A DNA stretch of 24,454 bases from a virus. The notes under the pieces were generated by a model, which worked only from the letters and a program-made list of their open reading frames with translations, did not search any database and was not told the DNA's origin. Position numbers and translations under genes: made by a program. This document shows positions 9,047-16,183 of this stretch, one piece after another (the stretch's first letter is position 1; every line of letters begins with the position of its first letter). Location: positions 1 to 24,454 of the IMG/VR virus record IMGVR_UViG_3300034190_000169. One strand, 5' to 3'.

Positions 9047-9735
9047 CAGAATTTAACCCGTGTATCACGAATATATTCGTAGTTATTTATATATAGGGTC
9101 TGTAGGTCTTTAACCCCTTTTTCAAAGGCCATAAACGCTGCTTGCGCCATCTCGACGTTGTCCTTGAACATGTACATTTGGTACAAAGCACCATCTACCA
9201 GAACCGAGTCAAAACTGTCTGGTATGCGGGTTTCATCAGTGGCATTGGTAATTACAGCGTAGTTCAAGTAATACCGAAATTTTATGACATAGGCTTTGTC
9301 AGGGGAGGGAGTAATGCCGTAGCCATTGCCGTGACTAGGGAAAACGTACAATGGTACGCCTCGACCATCACTGCCAGCATTCTGATCAAGATCACGATGG
9401 TTTTGATAATACTCATCACGATCCATATATTTTAGGGTTGTAAAATTTACACCTAAACTATCGGATTTTTGGATTTGGAAACTATTCCAATCGGTAGATT
9501 TATAATAAGTGGGCCAGACGTATTCTTCGACGCCAACGCTTAGAGTGTCGGTTTCCTCAGAGGCGTTAAAAGGCCATTCAAACTCAGCCTGATTAATCTT
9601 GGCTTGTGCTGTGATTACAGCATCCTTGACCAAGGCTTGTACACCTCGACAAGTACCAAATTCAGCCTCAACAATTTCTACTTCGTTAAGTCTACGCAGA
9701 ACCTGATTGCATAAAGATATATATGTGCTGGGCAT
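9046..9735 (-). CDS. Head-to-tail adaptor, tail tubular protein A (gp11)-like
   Basis: This 229-aa protein starts MPSTYISLCNQVLRRLNEVE, then has an early helical region, a Trp/Tyr-rich beta part (EEYVWPTYYKSTDWNSFQI) and a C-terminal helix with ALYQMYMFKDNVEMAQAAF. This order fits the gp11-like/gp4-like adaptors that bind below the portal and receive the nozzle. The length is close to that of T7 gp11 (about 200 aa). It is followed at once by the nozzle-like gene and preceded by a hairpin that may limit read-through from the capsid genes. The Shine-Dalgarno is weak (GAAAG), which would suit a protein needed in few copies. Confidence 0.75.
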   Translation of the reverse strand: MPSTYISLCNQVLRRLNEVEIVEAEFGTCRGVQALVKDAVITAQAKINQAEFEWPFNASEETDTLSVGVEEYVWPTYYKSTDWNSFQIQKSDSLGVNFTTLKYMDRDEYYQNHRDLDQNAGSDGRGVPLYVFPSHGNGYGITPSPDKAYVIKFRYYLNYAVITNATDETRIPDSFDSVLVDGALYQMYMFKDNVEMAQAAFMAFEKGVKDLQTLYINNYEYIRDTRVKF

Positions 9736-9757
9736 GTCAGACTTTCAGAAATGGCAA

Positions 9758-9783
9758 TGGGGCCAGCGGTAAAGCCAGCCCCA
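9758..9783 (-). terminator. Hairpin after the capsid genes, possible terminator
   Basis: On the minus strand TGGGGC pairs with GCCCCA around a 14-base interior that can add a further GC/GC pair. It lies in the 54-base gap between the decoration-like gene and the adaptor gene. Only a mildly T-rich ATTGCCATTTCT follows, so it may be a partial terminator that keeps tail genes below capsid level, or an RNA processing site. Confidence 0.45.
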
Positions 9784-9789
9784 AAGTGT

Positions 9790-10275
9790 TTATGCTAGGT
9801 AGTCGCGGTCAGCGAGTGACGCAGTCATGTCGTGACCCATATCAGTACAGTCCATCATAACTGCCCAAATACGCAACTTGCCTGTAGTAACTGCACCACC
9901 AGAAAGTGTAGCAATAGTCAGGTCAATGTTGTCATCTGCAACAGCCATTACTGGCTGATATGCTGCAGGATTTTGTGCAACAACAGCAGCGGCTGAAGTA
10001 GCATCAAATCCATCTACAAATACATCAGCGTCAACCATACCAAGGTCCACAGTGAAGGTAGAACCATCACTAGCAGTATCTACTTCGATACCTGCGTTAA
10101 GAACCATGTTCCCTTTAGGGACAGCAATTACTGGAATGACATCAGATGCTGCAAGAGCAGAACCTTTGTCAGACAAAGCAGTTGCCAGATTGAGTACAGT
10201 CTGTACCATATGAGGAGCGCGACCTCGTTGCGTGTTGCCACGAGCCGCTTGCAGTGTGTTATCACCAAGTGCCAT
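9790..10275 (-). CDS. Decoration-like capsid-associated protein
   Basis: A very strong Shine-Dalgarno (AGGAGG, 8 bases before the ATG) and a place right after the major capsid gene point to a highly made structural protein. The 161-aa sequence has a short basic N-terminal arm (AARGNTQRGRA) and then is beta-rich, Val/Ala/Asp-rich and acidic (VIPVIAVPKGNMVLNAG, TFTVDLGMVDADVFVDG), with no membrane or signal segment. This matches the usual profile of head decoration or stabilisation proteins. I recognise no specific family, so the role comes from position, size and translation signal. Confidence 0.65.
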   Translation of the reverse strand: MALGDNTLQAARGNTQRGRAPHMVQTVLNLATALSDKGSALAASDVIPVIAVPKGNMVLNAGIEVDTASDGSTFTVDLGMVDADVFVDGFDATSAAAVVAQNPAAYQPVMAVADDNIDLTIATLSGGAVTTGKLRIWAVMMDCTDMGHDMTASLADRDYLA

Positions 10276-10289
10276 TTATCAGTCCTCCT

Positions 10290-11360
10290 TTAAGCGGCGT
10301 TGTATTTGGCGGTTACGAGTGCTTCGGGACGAAGTATCTTCGAACCGTAGACTTGCATCCCGCGCACGATGTCCGAAAATGAGTCTGGATCACGGTAAGT
10401 CTCAGTTTTCGAAATGGTTTCTGCAGTAGCAACCGCCGAGTTGTGACCCGCTACGATAATGCCATAGTTGGTATTTTGATTGGCAGTACCAGTTGTACCG
10501 GAACCCGTCCCTACCGCTGGAAGATTACTTGAAGTATATACACGGAAGCCGTGGAAGTTCTTCAAGGTCAGTCCGTTGCGTAGTCCACCAGACTCGCCGT
10601 AGTCTGCATTCATGAAGCGTGAATCCTCGTCTGCGAGGAGTTCCATAAACACCGGATCGCAACAAAGCCATCTATTCTGGCTATCAACTTGCTGCTGATC
10701 CATCAGACGTTTCATACGAGCGACAACCATTGCTGGCGATACTGTAGCTGTTGGCAATGTAGTAGCACCGGGCAAACGTGCTGCCAGTGGAATGGAATGA
10801 TCTCCCGGTGAACCTGTAATGTTACCGAAGCTATCTTTCCGAAGTTTCATGCTGGTGAGCAACTCGTCAGAGCCAGCAGTGGCAACAGCCTTATCACCAC
10901 GGGCTGTGGTATTTGCTGTATCGGCTACACCATGAAGAGCGGACTGTTTGAAGCCACAGAGATAACCAAGAACGTCTTGATCAAATTGGTCAGCCAAACG
11001 ATAAGCTGCACGATCCGTAGCTAAATCCATGAAATTGATATGCGAGTGTGCGCTTTCAATATCATCCATCTTAAAGGCGAAATAGTTTGCCTTATTTACA
11101 ACCAGAGAAAAGTCTTCATCGTCTAAATCTTGTGGTTGAATCGTGGTGCCACGGGCATACGCACTGACTGAAATCTCAGGCTCTTTAACGATGCGCACTG
11201 TATCACCTTGGGCATTGATCTCGCCAAAATAATCAGTGTTGGAAATGTCACCTACTACAGTGGCCTTTCTAAACGCAAGTTGGGTTTTTTTGCTATAAAT
11301 TACGGAACTGAACGCGCCATTGGGCAGGTTGCCATGTCCTGTTGCGGATTGGAATGCCAT
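10290..11360 (-). CDS. Major capsid protein
   Basis: This 356-aa protein probably has the HK97/P22-type coat fold. Features that fit are its length, the place after the scaffold, an N-terminal arm (MAFQSATGHGNLPNGAFSSV), a P-domain-like helical stretch (FMDLATDRAAYRLADQFDQD), a RWLCCDPVFMELLADEDSRF segment around residue 230, and a C-terminal half ending ADY/YGSKILRPEALVTAKY, typical of such coat proteins in marine podoviruses. The ATG has AGGAG eight bases upstream. It has its own upstream control region (11361-11754) with a promoter and a Fur-like box, unlike the packed genes before it. Confidence 0.9.
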   Translation of the reverse strand: MAFQSATGHGNLPNGAFSSVIYSKKTQLAFRKATVVGDISNTDYFGEINAQGDTVRIVKEPEISVSAYARGTTIQPQDLDDEDFSLVVNKANYFAFKMDDIESAHSHINFMDLATDRAAYRLADQFDQDVLGYLCGFKQSALHGVADTANTTARGDKAVATAGSDELLTSMKLRKDSFGNITGSPGDHSIPLAARLPGATTLPTATVSPAMVVARMKRLMDQQQVDSQNRWLCCDPVFMELLADEDSRFMNADYGESGGLRNGLTLKNFHGFRVYTSSNLPAVGTGSGTTGTANQNTNYGIIVAGHNSAVATAETISKTETYRDPDSFSDIVRGMQVYGSKILRPEALVTAKYNAA

Positions 11361-11416
11361 TATTATTTCTCCTGAATGAAATGGCTTTAAGAAAATCTCT
11401 GGTCATTAATACTTTT

Positions 11417-11435
11417 GTGAATGATAATCATTCTC
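11417..11435. promoter_or_regulatory. Fur-box-like palindrome upstream of the capsid gene
   Basis: The 19-mer GTGAATGATAATCATTCTC matches 16 of 19 positions of the classical Fur consensus GATAATGATAATCATTATC. Its core is a perfect 7-1-7 inverted repeat. It lies 57-75 bases before the capsid ATG. A weak promoter (TTGTGT, 18 bases, TATCAT) on the minus strand would place its -10 inside the box. A related copy is at 24204-24222. A phage-encoded repressor site is an alternative reading. Confidence 0.55.
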
Positions 11436-11492
11436 AAGTAATGGACACAAAGACAGCTAGATCAGACAATTAAAACGATAGTAGCAGTTAGA

Positions 11493-11522
11493 ATGAGAGT
11501 ATCATACAAGTATGGTTCTCAT
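11493..11522. other. Imperfect 12-bp hairpin in the capsid leader
   Basis: ATGAGA (11493-11498) pairs with TCTCAT (11517-11522), and ATCATA pairs with TATGGT (one G-U pair in plus-sense RNA) around a CAAG loop, with a 2-base bulge. There is no T-run, so it looks like a leader structure or operator rather than a terminator. Confidence 0.45.
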
Positions 11523-11616
11523 CTATCTGGTGGACATAGGTTTTTTATTATCTGGAAGATTAGCGCGGGGTATACTTCTATAAGCCGTATTCTGCTTAGG
11601 AGTGTCCTACGCTTTG

Positions 11617-11652
11617 TTATCTCAATGTAATCATTATACCACAGTGAGATAA
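11617..11652 (-). promoter_or_regulatory. 8-bp operator-like dyad around the capsid promoter -10
   Basis: TTATCTCA (11617-11624) and TGAGATAA (11645-11652) form a perfect inverted repeat with a 20-base gap. The TATAAT -10 of the promoter at 11633-11661 sits in the centre. The arrangement suits a dimeric regulator that blocks open-complex formation, or a two-site operator. Confidence 0.45.
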
Positions 11653-11661
11653 GTATTGCAA
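11633..11661 (-). promoter_or_regulatory. Sigma-70 promoter for capsid and tail genes
   Basis: On the minus strand TTGCAA (11656-11661) is followed after 17 bases by a perfect TATAAT (11633-11638). The spacer ends in TGG, giving an extended -10 (TGnTATAAT). Predicted start is near 11626. It points to the capsid gene and would raise it above the read-through level of the packaging operon. Confidence 0.65.
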
Positions 11662-11678
11662 TAGTTAAATACTATATA

Positions 11679-11698
11679 CTGCACCCCCAAGGGCGCAG
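11679..11698 (-). terminator. GC-rich 8-bp hairpin after the scaffold gene
   Basis: On the minus strand CTGCGCCC pairs with GGGTGCAG (one G-U) around a TTGG loop, a very stable stem. No T-run follows, so it is not a textbook intrinsic terminator. It lies 57 bases after the scaffold stop and could protect the 3' end of the packaging mRNA or slow polymerase before the capsid promoter. Confidence 0.45.
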
Positions 11699-11754
11699 CC
11701 GCAGGCTATAGCTAAGTGGCATTTTAGTCAAGTAGCAAATAGCATTTTATTTTA

Positions 11755-12516
11755 TTATCTCGCACTTCCCGACATATCATAGGAAAACTTACCGGATTTT
11801 ATGGCTTCCATAATGGCTACCTCATTATCGGCGTATTCCTGAGAAGACATTCTATCGACTGCGCTCTCAGAGAAGGTAGCACGATCTGTGGATGCCGGTG
11901 ATGATTTAGATGTACGGCCTACAGATTGTGCGGCTGTACGGGAACTGCTCTTGTTACCTGTGTCGGCTTTGTACAGATCGATAGTTCTAGAAGCCCATGT
12001 AGCGTCTGTATTATTCTTATACACGCTGTCTTGAATGGCTTGGGGCTGCAAGGCTACCCAATCGTGGAATTTCTTATCCTGACGAATGCTTGAGAAATCC
12101 GGATGCATTTGCATTAGCTGCTGTTCTGCGCCCTGTTTCTGTACCTGCCGTTCAAACTGCTCTACTTTTTCAAGACGCTTTTCACCTTGAGCAAGAACTT
12201 CATTGGCACGTTTGTGCGCAATCGTATCAACAATTTTAGCAACGTCAGGATATTTAGAAGCCCAAGCCTCTACTTCTTCATCTGTTTTTGGGAATTTAAT
12301 CTGCTTTCTAGTAGCCTGCTCCAGTTGCTGTTGCATGGTCTGGACTTTTTCATCGGCCTGATTTCTGACAGTCTGGATATGTCGCTGAATATCCTGATAT
12401 CGTTTCTTGTAACTTTCCTCTTCAGCATCTAGCTGAGGTTCTGCAGAAACTTGTGCCACTTCTTGTGAATATGACAATTCATTATCTTCATCGGCTGCGC
12501 GTTTATACTTACTCAT
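11755..12516 (-). CDS. Capsid scaffolding protein
   Basis: This 253-aa protein is highly charged and mostly helical, as expected of a scaffold that fills the procapsid and leaves before packaging. Residues about 34-125 are a long coiled coil (YKKRYQDIQRHIQTVRNQAD onward). A middle motif, MHPDFSSIRQDKKFHDWVAL, with IQDSVYKNNTDATWA after it, is a pattern I associate with podovirus scaffold proteins. A low-complexity Ser/Thr linker follows, and the C-terminus ends SGKFSYDMSGSAR, a helix-plus-basic tail that could bind coat protein. It lies just before the capsid gene. A hairpin (CCAGC TAT GCTGG, 12534-12546) and a GAGGT ribosome site precede the ATG. Confidence 0.8.
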   Translation of the reverse strand: MSKYKRAADEDNELSYSQEVAQVSAEPQLDAEEESYKKRYQDIQRHIQTVRNQADEKVQTMQQQLEQATRKQIKFPKTDEEVEAWASKYPDVAKIVDTIAHKRANEVLAQGEKRLEKVEQFERQVQKQGAEQQLMQMHPDFSSIRQDKKFHDWVALQPQAIQDSVYKNNTDATWASRTIDLYKADTGNKSSSRTAAQSVGRTSKSSPASTDRATFSESAVDRMSSQEYADNEVAIMEAIKSGKFSYDMSGSAR

Positions 12517-12555
12517 TAGTACCTCATCTGGGTCCAGCTATGCTGGGTATCCAAG

Positions 12556-13314
12556 TTAAACCCTAAATGCGAAGGTATTTCCCTTACGCATACTAGGCAG
12601 TTTAGATGTCTTCGGTTTCAACTCCTTGGTATCTTCCTCGTCATCAAGTTTATCGTCCACCTCTATGGTAGCGACCTCTACATCTACTCCTTCTCCGGAG
12701 TAAATTTCTTCGGATGCTTCGGCTTTCGCTTTGGCACCTTTTTGTTTGGAATTACTCTCGGACGGAACTTCGCTGTCCTTAGAGCCTTTGCTATCGGATT
12801 TCTCTTCGACATGTTGAATAAGGCCGTCCATCTGCATGGACATCAGACCCATCTCCGCTTCACTCTGCATCATTTGGATGTGCTTGAGGCCGTGCCATTT
12901 CACGACATGCGCTGGCAGGACGTACTCGTCAGTGGATAACTTAGCGTCTATGTCATCTCGTACATTTTCTGCGTTGGAGCCTACTGGGATGGGATTACCT
13001 GATACGCCGTCATAGCCCATGAGGCCGTCCATCATACCACACATGCAGTCTTCTTCTGACATGGCCCCGCACCCGCAAGATGACCCATAAGTAGCCATAC
13101 CACCGTGGGACATCTGCACTTTTTCATCGTCAGTAATTTCGGTGTCTACATTGCGTTGGACTGCCTTGCCGATCTCCTTCTCACGGGTACTAAGTTTGCC
13201 GTCACCGTTTGTATCGGCATCTTTATCGTCCAGTTGGAATTTCTTCTTAGCCATAGTTAATCCTTCCGGCGTTGTGATGCCCTTGTTAGTTGTTGCCAAA
13301 CCGCCTAGTGCCAT
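12556..13314 (-). CDS. Acidic virion-cluster protein with EF-hand loop and CxC pairs
   Basis: This is a 252-aa protein. Residues 34-45 (DTNGDGKLSTRE) form a complete 12-residue EF-hand-type calcium loop with D34, N36, D38, S42 and E45 as side-chain ligands. Residues 80-92 hold two CxC pairs (C80, C82, C90, C92), a possible metal site. Residues 107-146 contain the motif NPIPVGSNAENVRDDI and LSTDEYVLPAHVVKWHGLKH, which I recognise from unnamed phage head-cluster proteins. The last 80 residues are acidic and disordered, ending in a basic-aromatic tip. M1 overlaps the upstream stop (TAATG); M21, preceded by AAGGA, is an equally good start. It may help head assembly, but the role is unproven. Confidence 0.75.
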   Translation of the reverse strand: MALGGLATTNKGITTPEGLTMAKKKFQLDDKDADTNGDGKLSTREKEIGKAVQRNVDTEITDDEKVQMSHGGMATYGSSCGCGAMSEEDCMCGMMDGLMGYDGVSGNPIPVGSNAENVRDDIDAKLSTDEYVLPAHVVKWHGLKHIQMMQSEAEMGLMSMQMDGLIQHVEEKSDSKGSKDSEVPSESNSKQKGAKAKAEASEEIYSGEGVDVEVATIEVDDKLDDEEDTKELKPKTSKLPSMRKGNTFAFRV

Positions 13315-15968
13315 TATTGATACTCCGGTTCTGAGGCGAAGCCTTCTTCCATTGCACCGGCTGTGAGTAGTCCACCGGCAGCAAACATGGTTGAACTTCT
13401 ACCATCGCCTATAGATCGATTTGTTCTTGGTGTGAGTACTTGTTGGGTTTGTGGGAAGCCGCCCACTTCCGCTTCTATTAAATCCAAGGCTTGTTGTTGT
13501 GTTAGGCTACCATCATCAACCCTTGACCATATGGTATTAACCCTACGTTTCACGTTATCACTTTTATTATTAAACAGGCTACGAATTGCTTCCCAAGTGA
13601 TAGATTGTGTTTCTCTAGGCAGCAGTCCTCTATTGCCTGCCACTGCTCTGTAATCATCTGCTATAAATCCGTAATTTCCCTTGGCACCCGTTTTAGCGTC
13701 CTTGCCACCTACAGCACCTAGCCCTTGTGCAACTAGACGATCATCGCCGCCTAGAGGTCGCATAAGAGCCGCTGCAATAGCATGTGTATCAATGGTAACA
13801 TCACCCATGTCGGAGAAGGGTACTTCAATATTGTTGAAGAAGTTTCTAACCTTGTGCATGTCTCCCATTGCATCGGATAGGATGTTAAAGTCACCGCCAC
13901 TCTCTAGCGCGTCTACGGCTTTTTCAATAGTGTTAAATCCACCCCAAGAAATGTCTCTAGTCTTATTTCCGGCTGTAACTATATCGCCAAGATCACCCTC
14001 TGGAGTTAACGCCCTGTAGGTCTTTGGATTGTGGGCTTCATCAAAAGCCCTGACCCACATGGCTTTTTGAGGAGTTGTTTCTAATTCAGAGTATTTCTTA
14101 CCTCGTATACTCTCCCAAATGGCAGCATTTCTACCTCTACCGCCGGTCTTAAATACGGGATACTGTTTAACAACTGCTTCCATTTCACTAGACCAAGGAA
14201 AGTTCCTATTGTTAATCACCGCATCTGCTACACGCTCTCCAAGAGAAGCATTCTGGAACCAGTCTTTCTGTGGGGATAATGCTGCAAGTACACCCGACAT
14301 AGACTGTCTTGGTACGCCATATTTAGAGGCTAGTTCTTCTGAAAATCTATTAGCACCAGTGTACCAGAGTTTGGCACGATCTTGAAATTCCTTTGGAATT
14401 TTATTCATAATCCATTCTAGATTTTCCTGTTGCATGGCAGAAACAAACTTGGCTCTGTCTTCTGTAGACATCCCTTCTAGGGCCTTAAAACCGGGGAAGT
14501 AGGGTACATCGCCAATGTCTGCATATGGATTAGGAGTGCTACTGGTAAACAAAGGTCTTTCGTTATCTTTTCCCTTGTTAACAACATCATCGCTTTGTTC
14601 ACGTCTACTTGCTAAATATTCCATATTCTTTTTCAGAGTGCCGCCTTCTTCCATGACATCTCTGCCAATGGTCAGTTCGCCGGAATAAACCGCTGGGTCT
14701 ACACCACCGCCTTCCTTCTTAGGCTTGATAGGCATTCTTGTGGAAATTCTACCTGTAGGGCTAAATTCCGGATTACCCTCTGGTACAGTGTTGTCTCCTA
14801 CACGGGCCACCTCATTAAAATCTACACCGCCGAATAATTCATCTGTCTGTGCGTCTACCGTAGACATCTCCCCACCGATATCCTTGGGAACCATATTGGC
14901 TGCTACATTCGCAGACGGCATACCTAGAGCGTCTGTTGTAACATCTTCTCCAGCATATGCTCCCTCAAGGTAAGGGTCTTTCCGGTATTCAATATCATCA
15001 AGTAACTTCTGGGTTTCCGGAGTGTTAATACCCCTTGCGGAAAGTTCATCTAGTACATCTTGTACTGAAGTATCCAAGGATTCTGCCAGCGCACCGTTAT
15101 CAAAATCAGCCGCTTTCATATAGGCATCGTCGGCCCTAGCAGACAATTCACTCGCGGCGAACAGCAATTCATCATCTTTTAATGTGGAGATATTATCCTT
15201 AGTCAAAGCAGGTACTACGCTGTCGAAAAATTCATTCCGCATACTTTCTGCAAGGTCATTCATACTATTGTCATGGGCAGCAAGTTCTGGATTGCTTCGT
15301 GATGTCATCCAGTAGTTGGTATACTTGCCTTCTTTGACCCGCTGGAAAATATCCTGACCTTTTAAAAATCCATTTTGAAAATCCGTAGCCATGCCGTCTA
15401 GTTTACCAAGAGACTGACTAAGAGGATTAAGTGCTCCTGCAGTCTTCTTTACTACAGGTGCTATAACTTCCTCCAGTACGCCTCTGGTTGCATCAGACGC
15501 CAAAACAGGTGCTGCTACTGCAGCCGCCCCCATTTGCTGCATTGCCTTACGTCTACTAGGATCAAACGGTTTGGGTTTAGCAGAGAAGCCGGTCAGAGTT
15601 TCACTGACCATATCGACGGCGTCATCTGCTTTATTCGCAACTGCCTTTGCCAGTGGTTTTGCAACTACAGCACCGGCTAGTGGTACTGCAGCACCGGCTA
15701 GGTCTGTAACGCCATCGACATAACGACCTTCTTTAAATGCAACACCGGAATCTTGCAGACCTACCACTGGATTTAATAATTGATTACCGCTGTCTAGTAA
15801 GCCATTTTTTGCACCAAGGTACGGGCCTAAGTAATATCTAATGGCATCATTCAAAGCCTTGCTACGCGCCTGACCGCGCTCTTGGCTGAAAAATCCTGCA
15901 GTCTGTTCTAGGTCATCACTCTCAACCGGAGCATCGTCAGATTTAAATATGTCAGAAAAATACCCCAT
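13314..15968 (-). CDS. 884-aa virion-type protein with DNA-glycosylase-like domain
   Basis: Encoded between portal and scaffold, this is probably a structural or ejected protein. The N-terminal third is helical and Ala-rich and includes a hydrophobic stretch (84-110) and SRRKAMQQMGAAAVAAPVL at 138-156. The middle (350-480) is low-complexity and probably unstructured. Residues about 530-840 look like a globular domain: LWYTGANRFSEELASKYGVP, GVLAALSPQKDW, a Lys-containing KVRNFFNNI helix and VTIDTHAIAAALMRPLG with D727. The order helix, K..NFF, then V.IDTHA resembles the HhH-GPD DNA-glycosylase core with its catalytic Asp, and phage domains of the DUF7178 kind. That is inference by eye. It shares one base with both neighbouring genes (TAATG), so it is translationally coupled. 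Confidence 0.7.
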   Translation of the reverse strand: MGYFSDIFKSDDAPVESDDLEQTAGFFSQERGQARSKALNDAIRYYLGPYLGAKNGLLDSGNQLLNPVVGLQDSGVAFKEGRYVDGVTDLAGAAVPLAGAVVAKPLAKAVANKADDAVDMVSETLTGFSAKPKPFDPSRRKAMQQMGAAAVAAPVLASDATRGVLEEVIAPVVKKTAGALNPLSQSLGKLDGMATDFQNGFLKGQDIFQRVKEGKYTNYWMTSRSNPELAAHDNSMNDLAESMRNEFFDSVVPALTKDNISTLKDDELLFAASELSARADDAYMKAADFDNGALAESLDTSVQDVLDELSARGINTPETQKLLDDIEYRKDPYLEGAYAGEDVTTDALGMPSANVAANMVPKDIGGEMSTVDAQTDELFGGVDFNEVARVGDNTVPEGNPEFSPTGRISTRMPIKPKKEGGGVDPAVYSGELTIGRDVMEEGGTLKKNMEYLASRREQSDDVVNKGKDNERPLFTSSTPNPYADIGDVPYFPGFKALEGMSTEDRAKFVSAMQQENLEWIMNKIPKEFQDRAKLWYTGANRFSEELASKYGVPRQSMSGVLAALSPQKDWFQNASLGERVADAVINNRNFPWSSEMEAVVKQYPVFKTGGRGRNAAIWESIRGKKYSELETTPQKAMWVRAFDEAHNPKTYRALTPEGDLGDIVTAGNKTRDISWGGFNTIEKAVDALESGGDFNILSDAMGDMHKVRNFFNNIEVPFSDMGDVTIDTHAIAAALMRPLGGDDRLVAQGLGAVGGKDAKTGAKGNYGFIADDYRAVAGNRGLLPRETQSITWEAIRSLFNNKSDNVKRRVNTIWSRVDDGSLTQQQALDLIEAEVGGFPQTQQVLTPRTNRSIGDGRSSTMFAAGGLLTAGAMEEGFASEPEYQ

Positions 15969-16183
15969 TATTTGGCACCTGTAATAATTTCATCTCGAAG
16001 AGTGGTAATGCGGCGTAATTCCGCAACTGCGCCTTGAATGCGCTTAACTCTCTCCATATCCTTTTCCATGCTCATCTGATTTAGATGCTGGCTAATACGT
16101 ACATCTGCGTAAGTCTGGAGTAGGTTCATGCTGGTCTTATCATTGACCAACGGCAGTAGTGATCGAATAAACTGTTTATCCAT
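15968..16183 (-). CDS. Small coiled-coil protein after portal
   Basis: This 71-aa, all-helical protein has a heptad pattern in its second half (HLNQMSMEKDMERVKRIQGA, then VAELRRI). It has no membrane segment. Start and stop codons each share one base with the neighbours (TAATG), which locks its output to that of the portal gene. Small helical proteins between portal and scaffold are often head-assembly accessories, but I recognise no family. Confidence 0.7.
   Translation of the reverse strand: MDKQFIRSLLPLVNDKTSMNLLQTYADVRISQHLNQMSMEKDMERVKRIQGAVAELRRITTLRDEIITGAK

Larger units (their letters stand above)
11361..11754. promoter_or_regulatory. 394-bp control region between scaffold and capsid genes
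   Basis: I find no convincing gene here. Going left it holds a CTAAGTGGC word (11712-11720), an 8-bp hairpin (11679-11698), a promoter inside a dyad (11617-11661), a 12-bp imperfect hairpin (11493-11522) and a Fur-like palindrome (11417-11435). If the promoter is used, the capsid mRNA would have a leader of about 265 bases, long for a phage gene. Confidence 0.7.

Noticed and set aside
11361-11754. tRNA gene in the capsid-scaffold gap
   Set aside because: The hairpins do not make a cloverleaf and there is no T-arm GGTTCGAATCC-type box.
13363-14973. Series of plus-strand frames opposite the 884-aa protein
   Set aside because: All are short, Ser/Leu/Pro-rich and lie inside a minus-strand gene with clear protein features.
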